From the NCBI RefSeq assembly GCF_031951985.1, contig NZ_JAVLVU010000001.1, forward strand, positions 1,550,001 through 1,614,000: 64,000 nucleotides of DNA, given 5' to 3'. A program made the position numbers and the translations under genes. The notes beneath the pieces are model-generated. The model worked only from the letters and a program-made list of their open reading frames with translations, made no database searches and was not told the origin of the DNA. Of the stretch, positions 45,307-54,800 are shown in pieces (the stretch's first letter is position 1; each line of letters opens with the position of its first letter). Source of the DNA: Mucilaginibacter terrae (GTDB lineage Bacteria; Bacteroidota; Bacteroidia; Sphingobacteriales; Sphingobacteriaceae).

Positions 45307-45657
45307 TTAGTAGGTTATATGCTCAATAAAATCCTCACGGTGCGGACTAAACACATCTACCAGCGTACCCGGTTCCAGGCATACACAACCATGTATTTCA
45401 TGCGGGGGAACGTAATAACCATCGCCCTTGCGGATGATCTTTTTCTGCTCGCCTATGGTCATTTCAAAAACGCCGCTATCAACATAAGTAACCTGCGAAT
45501 GGTAATGCTCGTGTAGTGTGCCTACTGCTCCGGCTTCAAATTTTGCCTTAACCAGCATAATTTTATCATCGTAGCCGTACATCTGGCGTTTTACGCCATT
45601 GCCTAAATCCTGCCACGGCGTTTCATCTTCTATCTGAAATAAAGTTCCTTGTAACAT
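45307..45657 (-). CDS. kdgF: KdgF-like cupin, unsaturated uronate ring opener
   Basis: 116 residues, a single cupin domain. The metal ligands are H49 and H51 in LHEHYHSQ, Q55, and H89 in PPHEIHG, with the HxH-x3-Q ... H spacing of KdgF. KdgF opens the ring of 4,5-unsaturated uronates from pectin or alginate lyases, giving the linear ketouronate (DEH in the alginate case). There is no signal peptide, so it acts in the cytoplasm after MFS uptake. It follows the PL17 gene by 6 bp. The match is by motif and context; general cupin proteins share part of this signature. Confidence 0.88.
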   Translation of the reverse strand: MLQGTLFQIEDETPWQDLGNGVKRQMYGYDDKIMLVKAKFEAGAVGTLHEHYHSQVTYVDSGVFEMTIGEQKKIIRKGDGYYVPPHEIHGCVCLEPGTLVDVFSPHREDFIEHITY

Positions 45658-45663
45658 TGCGTA

Positions 45664-47799
45664 TTAATTGATTTGTATAAAATTGTTCTTGTCTTGGTAA
45701 TTGATGGTAATAGTGTAAGCTTTATCTTTAATCTTGAAAGTGAGTACCGTTTTGCTATCGTCTGAACTTACTACCGACAAACTACTCACCGCACTTTTAG
45801 CCCCCGAAGTAGTTTCGGCCACCGGGTCAATTTGGCCATGGTTTTCGGTCACGGTAACGAAGGTTTGATTGGTAGCTTGCGGCTGCGACAGCATAAAAGC
45901 TTTGCTTTCTAAAATGCTCAGGTTAGGATCATTTGCCCCGGTTGAAACCAGTTTTACCTTTATGGGTGTGGTACTTGCAAAGCAGGTGGTGTAAAAACTT
46001 TGTCCCTGCATTACGCTTACGTAGCCATTGTTGGCTGGCACCTCGTTCTCGCTGTTAAGCCACAAGTGCTGATAGCCCGATGATTTCCCTAAAGCTTTCA
46101 GGTTATCGCGCACAGCTTCGATTTTGAAGGATGCATCAATGATGGTTCCTTTGTACCAGTAAGGCAGATCGTACTGGTGATTGGCCGATGATGTAGCTTT
46201 CACCACATCAATTAACAAAGGTTTTGCCAGTTCGGCCACCTTTATTAGTGCCGTAGTACGCAACATTTGCACGCCGGGATAGGCATGGTCTTCTCGGGCA
46301 CTTACTACCTGTATCTTATCTGTAGTTTTAAACGCTATAAATTCAGGATGATATTTCGAGGCTTCTTTAATGTTGCCTTTAAAGTTCGAAGTTTGGTCGA
46401 CCACCAGTGCGTTGTGCGCTACGGTTTGCTTGGCCCACGAGGTATTTTCGGGCAGGTAACCGCCGCCGTTCTTGGTTTCGATATTAATAAAACGCGATGC
46501 GCCATAATCGGGGAATACCTCACCGCCGTTATCGTAGTACAACATGTTCAGCCTGTCGAAATGCCCGTGACCCATGCCTTGTGCGGCTGCTTTTAGTAAT
46601 ACAGCCTGTTGCCTATTGCCCTCTCCCCAGCGCAGGATGCCGATCCCCCCCTCGTCTCCTTTTTTACCATCAGTCATCCACATGGGTTGGTAGTTGAAGG
46701 GTTTGGCTAAACCGGCTGCCAGGTCTTTAGCTACTTTTAAACCAGCATCAGATACAATTACCTTTTTCTGCCGTGCGGCTACATCTAATAAGCCTTTATC
46801 GGGACTGATATCGGCGTAAGCAATGTCAACGGCATTGATCAATTCCGAACTTTCGAAGGTTTTATCCTTCATGGCATCATTTATAGGAAAGAACGCGCCG
46901 TTGCTGTACGTACCCTGCAAGGCTATGTTTACGGCCTTAGTTAAAATACTGTTGTGGTATTTAAATATCTGCGTTTTAGGCTCGTATTGATTAATAGCCT
47001 TGGCAAAAATCACGAAAGGCAATAACGCATAGCGCTGGTAGTAAAAACCTTCGGTGTAGTAACCATCGGGCGAAAACAGCTCGTCTACCTGTGCTAAAAA
47101 GCCCACCTGCCCGGTTTTATCGGTTCCCTTCAATGCCATTTGCACCCACTCAGGCTTGTTAAGCACGTAGCCGGTTAAACCAACAGCGGCAACTGCCCAG
47201 GTACCGTGATTATGCAAACGGTCGAATGTTTCTTTATTATCATCATAAATGAACTTAACTATTGGGGCAAACAGGTGCGTTTCAATAGTCTTGCGGTCGG
47301 CAGCAGGTATTCCGTCATACACCATATCATACCCTTGTATTACGTTTACCTGCCAAACGCAATCGTTCAGTATTTGCCAAAACATGCGCCCCGGTGGGTT
47401 GCTGTTTTCCCGTTTGGGATGCAAGGGCCATTTTTCATACTGAGCTGCGTATTGCAGGAGCATATTTTTTACGTACGTGGCATATTTTGCATCGCCGGTA
47501 ATTTGATAAGCAACGCCGCAAGCCAGTATGTTTTGGTAATTACGCTTGTGTTGTTCGTGACTTGCACCACCGCCACCGTCTTTAGGAAGAGGTACGCTGA
47601 TTGGAATAGTCAATGCTCTATCGGCCTCCTTCTTCACATCCTGGTACGAGCCTTTGAGCAAGGGATATAGGGTTACGCCCTTACGCACCGCCGCAATATT
47701 AGCCTTGGTAAGCATAATATTAGGATGGGTTTGCGCTTGGGCACAAACACCAAAGTACAGGCATGAAAGTAGTGTTACCACCTTTTTCAAGTAGTTCAT
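45664..47799 (-). CDS. PL17 alginate lyase (oligoalginate lyase)
   Basis: 711 residues. A signal peptide ends CAQAQ (about residue 22) with no lipobox, so it is periplasmic. An alpha/alpha toroid (about 25-350) is followed by a heparinase II/III-like beta domain. Residues matching the Alg17c active site are N197/H198 in RLHNHGTWA, Y253 or Y254 in EGFYYQRYA, the GHGHFDRLNM metal/His stretch (about 410-418) and Y432 in FPDYGASRF. PL17 enzymes degrade alginate oligomers exolytically to unsaturated monomers. Order: 48 bp after the FadR-type regulator, 6 bp before KdgF. Other PL families with this fold exist, but the active-site set and the partners fit alginate. Confidence 0.93.
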   Translation of the reverse strand: MNYLKKVVTLLSCLYFGVCAQAQTHPNIMLTKANIAAVRKGVTLYPLLKGSYQDVKKEADRALTIPISVPLPKDGGGGASHEQHKRNYQNILACGVAYQITGDAKYATYVKNMLLQYAAQYEKWPLHPKRENSNPPGRMFWQILNDCVWQVNVIQGYDMVYDGIPAADRKTIETHLFAPIVKFIYDDNKETFDRLHNHGTWAVAAVGLTGYVLNKPEWVQMALKGTDKTGQVGFLAQVDELFSPDGYYTEGFYYQRYALLPFVIFAKAINQYEPKTQIFKYHNSILTKAVNIALQGTYSNGAFFPINDAMKDKTFESSELINAVDIAYADISPDKGLLDVAARQKKVIVSDAGLKVAKDLAAGLAKPFNYQPMWMTDGKKGDEGGIGILRWGEGNRQQAVLLKAAAQGMGHGHFDRLNMLYYDNGGEVFPDYGASRFINIETKNGGGYLPENTSWAKQTVAHNALVVDQTSNFKGNIKEASKYHPEFIAFKTTDKIQVVSAREDHAYPGVQMLRTTALIKVAELAKPLLIDVVKATSSANHQYDLPYWYKGTIIDASFKIEAVRDNLKALGKSSGYQHLWLNSENEVPANNGYVSVMQGQSFYTTCFASTTPIKVKLVSTGANDPNLSILESKAFMLSQPQATNQTFVTVTENHGQIDPVAETTSGAKSAVSSLSVVSSDDSKTVLTFKIKDKAYTITINYQDKNNFIQIN

Positions 47800-47847
47800 T
47801 TTTTGTTATAATTTGGTTTCCTGTTTAAGCTGCTGCTTTGGTTAGGC

Positions 47848-48585
47848 TTATTGGTTGTTTATAATTTTATGAGCTGTATAATTAGTACGGCTTATTTGTA
47901 AAATCTCATCGAGGTGACCGGCCATGGCATTTTCGGCGGCATCAATGTCGCCAGCCTTTAAAGCGTCCAAAATGGCACGATGCTCGGCCATAGCTGTAAT
48001 ACCTCTATTCTCGCCACAAACTTTATTTTCAATAATGTTTTTAATGAGGTCGGGTATCAGCACCAGTATCATTGATTCGATAACCGAGTTATTGGCTGCT
48101 CGGGCAATCATAATATGAAAAAGCATATCCTCTTCTACTGCATCCTGGTTGGCCAGTGTTTTAGCTTCATAATCGAGCAGGGCTTGTTCAATAGCTTCCA
48201 AATCGGCTTCGGTACGGCGCTCGGCCGCCAGTTTTACGGCATCAAGCTCCAAATAATAGCGGGCTTCGATAAGTGCACTAAAATTATCTTTATTGAGCTT
48301 AATAATGTCATTAATGATGTTATCGATCACCTTAATGCTCAAGCCCGATACATACGTTCCACTTTGCGGATTGGTTTTTAGCAAACCATAAAATTCCAGC
48401 TTCAAAATAGCTTCGCGAACATAGCTGCGGCCTACCCCAAATTTTTCGGAAAGCTGGCGCTCGGCAGGCAACCTGTCACCGGGCTTTAACTGGCCGGATA
48501 CAATAAGTTGCTTAAGTTCGCGGATGATCTTATCAACTGAACTTTCGGGCTGCAAAGCAGGAAGAGTTTCATTAAATGGCTTCAT
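47848..48585 (-). CDS. GntR/FadR-family transcriptional regulator
   Basis: 245 residues. An N-terminal winged helix-turn-helix (about 15-80: VDKIIRELKQLIVSGQLKPGDRLPAERQLSEKFGVGRSYVREAIL) is followed by an all-helical FCD ligand-binding domain (about 95-225, with ARYYLELDAVKLAAE and AEHRAILDALKAGDIDAAENAMAGHL), the FadR branch typical of uronate and sugar-acid control. It is the first gene of the alginate catabolic operon. Two TGGTnnACCA palindromes lie just ahead of its start codon and overlap the predicted -7 element, so it is likely an autorepressor released by an alginate-derived acid such as DEH or KDG. The ligand is inferred from context. Confidence 0.9.
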   Translation of the reverse strand: MKPFNETLPALQPESSVDKIIRELKQLIVSGQLKPGDRLPAERQLSEKFGVGRSYVREAILKLEFYGLLKTNPQSGTYVSGLSIKVIDNIINDIIKLNKDNFSALIEARYYLELDAVKLAAERRTEADLEAIEQALLDYEAKTLANQDAVEEDMLFHIMIARAANNSVIESMILVLIPDLIKNIIENKVCGENRGITAMAEHRAILDALKAGDIDAAENAMAGHLDEILQISRTNYTAHKIINNQ

Positions 48586-48588
48586 AAA

Positions 48589-48618
48589 TTGGTCAACCAG
48601 ATTGGTTAACCAAATATG
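48589..48618 (-). promoter_or_regulatory. Twin FadR-type operators and -7 element of the alginate operon
   Basis: TTGGTCAACCA at 48589-48599 and the perfect 12-bp palindrome TTGGTTAACCAA at 48603-48614 both fit TGGTnnACCA, the core of FadR-family operators. On the minus strand CATATTTG (48618-48611), a 7-of-8 match to TAnnTTTG, overlaps the second palindrome. A TTG lies about 20 bases upstream of it. Bound repressor would cover the start site, 4-33 bp ahead of the regulator gene. Confidence 0.7.
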
Positions 48619-48721
48619 AGGTGTTAAATTTAGATATGCAAGGAATAAGTAAATAATTTTTCAAACTTCTTTAAATCAAAAAAACAAACCACATTCACTT
48701 GAATATCAATAGAATAACAAC

Positions 48722-51538
48722 CTAAGAACACTCATCAACCAAATACATTATTGATTCATAATTTTTACCTGTGGCTTGCGACAAGGCAATTTCACATGTT
48801 TTTGATGACGAATAGTAGCCGTCACATGTATGCTCTTTAACATCAGCTGCTTCCAATTTAGTTGCCGAGTCGGTTAATTCAGGGAATAAAAACCCACGAT
48901 CGCCAGCCATACCACAACAACCTGTATGAAATGGAATTTCGACATAACCTGACAACTGCTGTGCTATTTTTAAAAACTTATCGTTAGCTCCATTCATTTT
49001 TTGCAATGAACACACCGGGTGTAGGGTAACTGTATTTCGTTTATTAATAATTGTTAACCGTGGCAAAACCAAATCATTTAAATAATCAACCGAATCGAGT
49101 ATTTGTAAACGGCGATACTTGAGCTTATTGGCATCAGAAAGTGCATTGTAGCACGTAAGCAATGTTTGCGTACAGGAGCTTATATCTAAAACTACCGGGT
49201 GAGTGCCTTCGTTGGTAGTTGTCCACAAGGCTTCAATGGCATTATTCATAGTGTACTCTTTAGCGTTGCTAAAGCCTTTTGATGAATAGATTTGTCCGCA
49301 GCACAAACTTTTTATTCCGGCAGGAATCACAACGTTTATTCCTGCCTTCGCCGAAACTGATAAGAATACATCCATTATATTCCTTTGCCCGGCACCATCA
49401 CCCATCACCCTTGATATACACGTAGGAAAATAGACTATACTTTGGCTGGCATCAGGCTTATTTTTCACCTTAGGGATGATTGGCGCAACCGAAAGCTGGT
49501 TTGACCATAGCGGAAATGACGAAATCACTTTTCGGGTTGCTGAGGTTATACGTTTCATGGTGCCCTGCCCAAAATAGCGGTTTACCAACTGCCCGGCTTT
49601 TAATGCGCTGCGCGTAAGGCTTACGGTTAACTTAAAATTACGGGCTGTAAACAATGCGATGTTATTGGCTATGCTGGAATGATTTTCGCGCCTTAAACGT
49701 TTAATTAAATCGCCGGTGTTAATATCAACCGGACAAGCTTCAGCACATAAACCATCAACGGCGCAGGTATCCATGCCATTATACTGGTACTCGTGCAAAA
49801 GTTGCTTGTAGTTTTGTTTATCGCCTGCGCGCTTTAAATTCAACAATTCGCGCCTTACCACAATGCGTTTGCGGGGAGTAAGGGTAATATCGCGGCTGGG
49901 GCACTTGTGTTCGCAAAAACCGCATTCCATACAACGGTCAACCTCTTCCTCAACCAGTGGCAGTTGCTTTAAATTTTTAATGTGTGCCTTTTCATCATTA
50001 TTAATAATAACACCAGGGTTTAATATATTATGCGGATCAAGTAAATCTTTTAACTTTTGCATAACCTGGTATAATAATCCTCCCCACTCGGCTTCAACAA
50101 AAGGTGCCATGTTACGACCAGTACCATGTTCGGCTTTGAGTGCCCCGTTATATTTTTTTAAAACCAGGTTTACCACATCGTTCAAAAAAGCATCATAACG
50201 CTGTATTTCAGCATCTGTTTCAAAAGCCTGAGTAACTACAAAGTGAATATTGCCATCTTTTGCGTGACCAAAAATAATGGCGTTGGTATAATGATAAGCC
50301 TCAAATAGTTCCTGTAAATCAGCTATTGCCGCGCCAAGGTAATTCAACGGAAACGCTACATCTTCCAATATAACCGATGTTCCGCTGGCCCTCACCGCTC
50401 CTACCGATGGGAACATTCCTTTACGTACCTTCCACAGTTTTTCCTGCTCTTTAGGGTTGGTAGTAAATACGGGCTTATCCAACAATGCAAATTCATCAAT
50501 AAAGCTTTCAAACTGGTTGATCTTAGCTTCAATGGCGTCAAAATCATAATCCTGATACTCCACCAAAAGAGCGGCCGCGCTTTGGGGCAATTGTGCAATT
50601 ATTACCGGCATACCCTCTTTTGTTTCGATTGACCGTAAGGCGGCCCGATCCATCAACTCAATAGCTTCAGCACCTGATGCCTGCAAACTCAACACCGCAC
50701 CGCAAGCCGTGGCTATATCCTGGAAAAACAGTAATGATGTTGCTTTGCACGGAAAATCGGGCACCGTATGCATTACGGCCTCTGCAATAAACCCTAATGT
50801 TCCCTCGGCCCCTACTAATAAATGTGCAATAATATCCAACGGGTGCTCATAATCAATAAAGGCATTCATCGAATATCCTACCGTGTTTTTAGTAAGATAT
50901 TTTTTCCGGATGAGATTTGACGCTTCTTCGCTTTCCAAAATATGGTTACGTAATAAGATTACGTTTTGATAAATATGAGCGCATTCTGATTCGAAACGCT
51001 GATAATCGGCTGCTATTTCGGTTGAATACTTCTTGCCGTTTGGAAGTATAAATTTGATATGTTTTACGGTATGATAAGCATTATGCTTTACCCCGCAACA
51101 CATGCCACTTGAGTTGTTTGAAATAATACCGCCCATCATGGCCGAATTAATACTTGCCGGGTCGGGACCTATTTTCTTTTGATATTTTTTTAGCGTTGCA
51201 TTAATATGTGCTCCAATTACTCCCGGCTGCACCTTCACACTCCTGCCAGCATCAACAACAGAAATTGACCGCCAATGCCTGCTCAAATCAACCAAAATGC
51301 CATCAGTTATAGCCTGGCCGGATAAGCTTGTACCAGCCGCCCTGAAAGTCATGGATATGTTATGCTCGCAACAGAATATAAACAATTGTGATATTTCGGA
51401 CTCGGTTATGGGTAATACAACTACTTTAGGCCGCAAGTAGTAAAAACTGGCATCGCTTGCATAAGCAACCAAGTCTATTAGTGATGATTTTATCCTGTCT
51501 TTTGGGAATATCGATTCGAGTTCGAGGGCTAAGTTCAT
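48722..51538 (-). CDS. Fused FAD-linked / Fe-S 2-hydroxyacid dehydrogenase (D-lactate dehydrogenase type)
   Basis: 938 residues combining a GlcD-like half and a GlcF-like half. The FAD-binding domain (about 30-230) includes FRAAGTSLSGQAITDGILVD, MMGGIISNNSSGMCCG and GAEGTLGFI, followed by a cap domain with GHAKDGNIHFVV and EHGTGRNMAP. Two 4Fe-4S motifs lie at about 536 and 590 (CMECGFCEHKCP, CAVDGLCAEACP), and CCG-type heterodisulfide-reductase-like cysteines follow in CTQTLLTCY, HPVCSLQK and HTGCCGMAGDRGF. Such proteins oxidise D-lactate or similar 2-hydroxyacids and pass electrons to the quinone pool. No partner gene is adjacent, and the exact acid cannot be told. It lies alone between two polysaccharide loci, divergent from the HTCS gene. 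Confidence 0.88.
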   Translation of the reverse strand: MNLALELESIFPKDRIKSSLIDLVAYASDASFYYLRPKVVVLPITESEISQLFIFCCEHNISMTFRAAGTSLSGQAITDGILVDLSRHWRSISVVDAGRSVKVQPGVIGAHINATLKKYQKKIGPDPASINSAMMGGIISNNSSGMCCGVKHNAYHTVKHIKFILPNGKKYSTEIAADYQRFESECAHIYQNVILLRNHILESEEASNLIRKKYLTKNTVGYSMNAFIDYEHPLDIIAHLLVGAEGTLGFIAEAVMHTVPDFPCKATSLLFFQDIATACGAVLSLQASGAEAIELMDRAALRSIETKEGMPVIIAQLPQSAAALLVEYQDYDFDAIEAKINQFESFIDEFALLDKPVFTTNPKEQEKLWKVRKGMFPSVGAVRASGTSVILEDVAFPLNYLGAAIADLQELFEAYHYTNAIIFGHAKDGNIHFVVTQAFETDAEIQRYDAFLNDVVNLVLKKYNGALKAEHGTGRNMAPFVEAEWGGLLYQVMQKLKDLLDPHNILNPGVIINNDEKAHIKNLKQLPLVEEEVDRCMECGFCEHKCPSRDITLTPRKRIVVRRELLNLKRAGDKQNYKQLLHEYQYNGMDTCAVDGLCAEACPVDINTGDLIKRLRRENHSSIANNIALFTARNFKLTVSLTRSALKAGQLVNRYFGQGTMKRITSATRKVISSFPLWSNQLSVAPIIPKVKNKPDASQSIVYFPTCISRVMGDGAGQRNIMDVFLSVSAKAGINVVIPAGIKSLCCGQIYSSKGFSNAKEYTMNNAIEALWTTTNEGTHPVVLDISSCTQTLLTCYNALSDANKLKYRRLQILDSVDYLNDLVLPRLTIINKRNTVTLHPVCSLQKMNGANDKFLKIAQQLSGYVEIPFHTGCCGMAGDRGFLFPELTDSATKLEAADVKEHTCDGYYSSSKTCEIALSQATGKNYESIMYLVDECS

Positions 51539-51852
51539 AACGTTATTATAAAATCAGGTATTGTGCATCCTATTGGATTACAGTTACCGGCAATGCAACA
51601 GCTTTTAACGCCTTAAATACATTGTTATATTTATGAATGTAAAGATGAGATTTCGTGCTTTTATTTTCTATCAAATCCCATTATTTATCATCACTCTTGC
51701 AAAAGCATCAATTAACTATCAATGCTGCGAGTAAATTAGTACTCACAAGCTTTCCATATGTTTACTATAAACCGTGCCATAAGAATATTTATTTGAGTAG
51801 ACTTTAATTATTTTTAAACGCTAATGCAAAATGTTAAATTTGGGTACCAATT
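51539..51852. other. Divergent gap between FAD enzyme and HTCS regulator
   Basis: 314 bp, AT-rich. The only exact TAnnTTTG match is TAAATTTG at 51835-51842 on the plus strand, 10 bp before the HTCS ATG, with no clear -33 element. If used, the transcript would have nearly no leader. No terminator-like hairpin or small gene was seen. Confidence 0.45.
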
Positions 51853-54800
51853 ATGATCTCAAACTTTACGGCCAAACTATCTCTGCTATTATTATGGGGT
51901 ATAATCATATTTTTTTGTACAGGCCAGGGTTCATCTTTTGCCAAATCATCAAACGAAATATCTATCAAATATCTCGGTATTGAACAAGGGCTTTCCAATA
52001 ACTCAGCAACCTGTATAACCCAGGATAAATATGGCTTTATTTGGATTGGAACTTATGATGGCTTAAACCGCTACGATGGCACCCAGTTTAAAACCTTCAG
52101 GACCATTTGGGGCGATAACCGTTCGCTTATTAATAACAAGGTCAAGTCGATAATTGCCCACGGTAATCTTATTTATATAGGTACTGAGAAAGGTTTGGCT
52201 TGTTTTGATTATAAAGATTTCAAGTTTCACTCATTGTACTTCAAAAAAAACGGTATAGTAAAAAAAATTGACTATAACGTTAACCAGTTGATTACCGATG
52301 GTAAAGGCCATGTTTATGCGGCTACTAACGAAGGCGGATTACTTAAATTTACAGAAGGTGATAGTGTAGGCGTAACTTTAACCAAAAATGCTGATCGTGT
52401 AATTGAAGTTCAGGCAATAACTTTTGATCAAAATAATCAACTGTGCTTTTTTGCAAACGGCAAAGGATTAGGCATAGCAAACCCGCTAAATGGTAATAGT
52501 CGTATTGTAAACAGCCAAATTTTATCGGCTAACTGTCTTACCACGGCACCCGATGGTCATATTTGGGTGGGCGCCAATAACGGTCTTTACATATATAATT
52601 ATGTAACCCAACAAATTACCCCGTTTGAAAACCCACAAAGAAAGCTGATCGCAAATAACATATCGGGTTTGATGAGAACAGCCAATGGCGAAATGTGGAT
52701 AGCCACAAACGGTAATGGCATTAACATCTGGAACGATAAAAAACAGCTGCTGCGCCATATACCTTTTGGCGAGGCGGCAAACAGTTTGCAAAGCGGGGCT
52801 GTGGCAGGAATTTTTGAAGATAGTGAGCATCGAAAATGGATTGCCACACTCAGGGGTGGTGTAAATGTTATCGACCCCAAAACAGCGGCCTTTAAGCTGT
52901 ACCGGCACAGTGCGGATGACCGTAACAGTGTATCGGGAAACTTTATACGCTCTTTTTGCGAAGATGAAAACCACAACCTTTGGATTGGCACCGATGGTAA
53001 TGGTATGGACTACTGGAACACCCGGAACAATACATTTACTACTTACGCCCACACACCCGGCAAAAAAACAGTTAGCGGTAATTATGTGGTGAGCATTATT
53101 AAAGATCATAAAAACCAAATATGGACGGCCACATTTAACGGTGGTATTGATGTTTTTAACCGGGATAAACAACAATTTAAACACTACACCTGCTACAAAG
53201 CGGGCAACAAGGTTGAAGAGAAAAACTTTTGGAAACTGTTTGAAGACTCGAAACAACGCATTTGGGCTTCAAGCACCTGGGGAGGCGGCGTTTACCTATA
53301 TAATGAGCAGCAAGACAGGTTTAACCTTTTAGATGATAAACTGGTTGACATGCACACCTTGTATGAAGACCACACAGGCGCACTTTGGGGAGGCGATTAT
53401 ACCCGGCTGGTTAAAATAGATCCATGGCAAAAAAAACACAATTATTATAACATAGGCCAGCCGGTAAGAGCCATTGTTGAAGATGGCAAGCACAATTTGT
53501 GGGTAGGCACCGAAGGTGGCGGGCTTTTACTTTTTAACCGCACCAGTAAAACCTTCAAGCGTTATACCGAGGTTAACGGACTATCGAGCAACGCGGTGCT
53601 CAATATTTTGGTTGACCGCCATAATAATCTTTGGTGCAGCACCCACAACGGCCTTTCGCGTTTTGACCCGGTAACCGGTAAGTTCAGGAATTTTTATGTT
53701 TCGGACGGATTGCAGAGCAACCAGTTTTTATATAACTCGGCACTAACCTTAAGCTCGGGTAATATGGTATTCGGCGGTATTAAAGGATTTAATGTGTTCA
53801 ATCCGGATAGTGTAGAAAACTCGGTAAGGCAGCCCAAACTTCGCCTAACCGATTTCACCATCAACAATATACCCCTCACCGAAACCCGTTATGCTAAAAA
53901 CATACCGCTTAATAGCTTAACCGAAATAAAAATACCTTTTAACGAAGCTACATTGGGAATTGGGTTTACAGCGCTTGAGTACTCATTCCCCGAAAAAATA
54001 AGTTACGCTTACTACCTTGAGGGCTGGGACCACGGCTGGAATTTTGTTGGAAAACTGCGCACGGCTTATTACAGCCGATTAAACGAGGGAAGTTATCTTT
54101 TAAAAATTAAAGCTACCGATACTGATGGTGGTTGGGAAACCCGACCCCTGATCATAAGGCTTATTGTTATGCCCCCCTGGTATCGTACCTGGTGGGCATA
54201 TTTATTTTACGTTGCGGCAGCAGCCGGTTTAATAACTGCATTCTGGAGCTATCGTAAAAAACAATTAAAACTAACCTACGAGGTTTTAATAGCCAACTTG
54301 CAAATTGAGAAAGAAAAAGAGGCTAATGAGCGTAAACTATCATTTTTTACCAATGTTTCGCATGAGTTCAGAACACCGCTGACCCTTATCATAAACCCTA
54401 TTAAAGACCTGCTGAAACAAAAAACCGACCCTACAGGCGAGTTAAACACCGTTTATAAAAATGCCCGCCGACTTTTAGGACTGGTTGATCATTTACTCTT
54501 GTTCCGTAAAACCGAAAGTGAGAACACCGAGCTCATTTTATCGAAAGTAAACTTTAATGAGTTTTGCCGCGAGGTATACAGTTGCTTTGTTCAGCAAGCA
54601 AGGCTTAAAAAAATCGATTACACTTTTACATCCGGTGAAACCGATATGCCCATTTATCTGGATAAAACCAAGATGGAAATTGCCCTGTTCAACCTAATAT
54701 CAAATGCAGTAAAATTCACCCCTTCGGGTGGCAGTATTGCGCTCACCCTGAGAGAAGATCAAACCTCGGTATATTTTGAAATTGCCGATAGTGGCGTGGG

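Noticed and set aside
47206..47670. 154-codon plus-strand frame opposite the PL17 gene
   Set aside because: It lies opposite conserved PL17 coding sequence and has no recognisable domain.
52522..53256. Long minus-strand open frame opposite the HTCS gene
   Set aside because: It lies entirely within the beta-propeller coding sequence on the other strand and shows no motif; the repeat-rich composition makes antisense frames likely.
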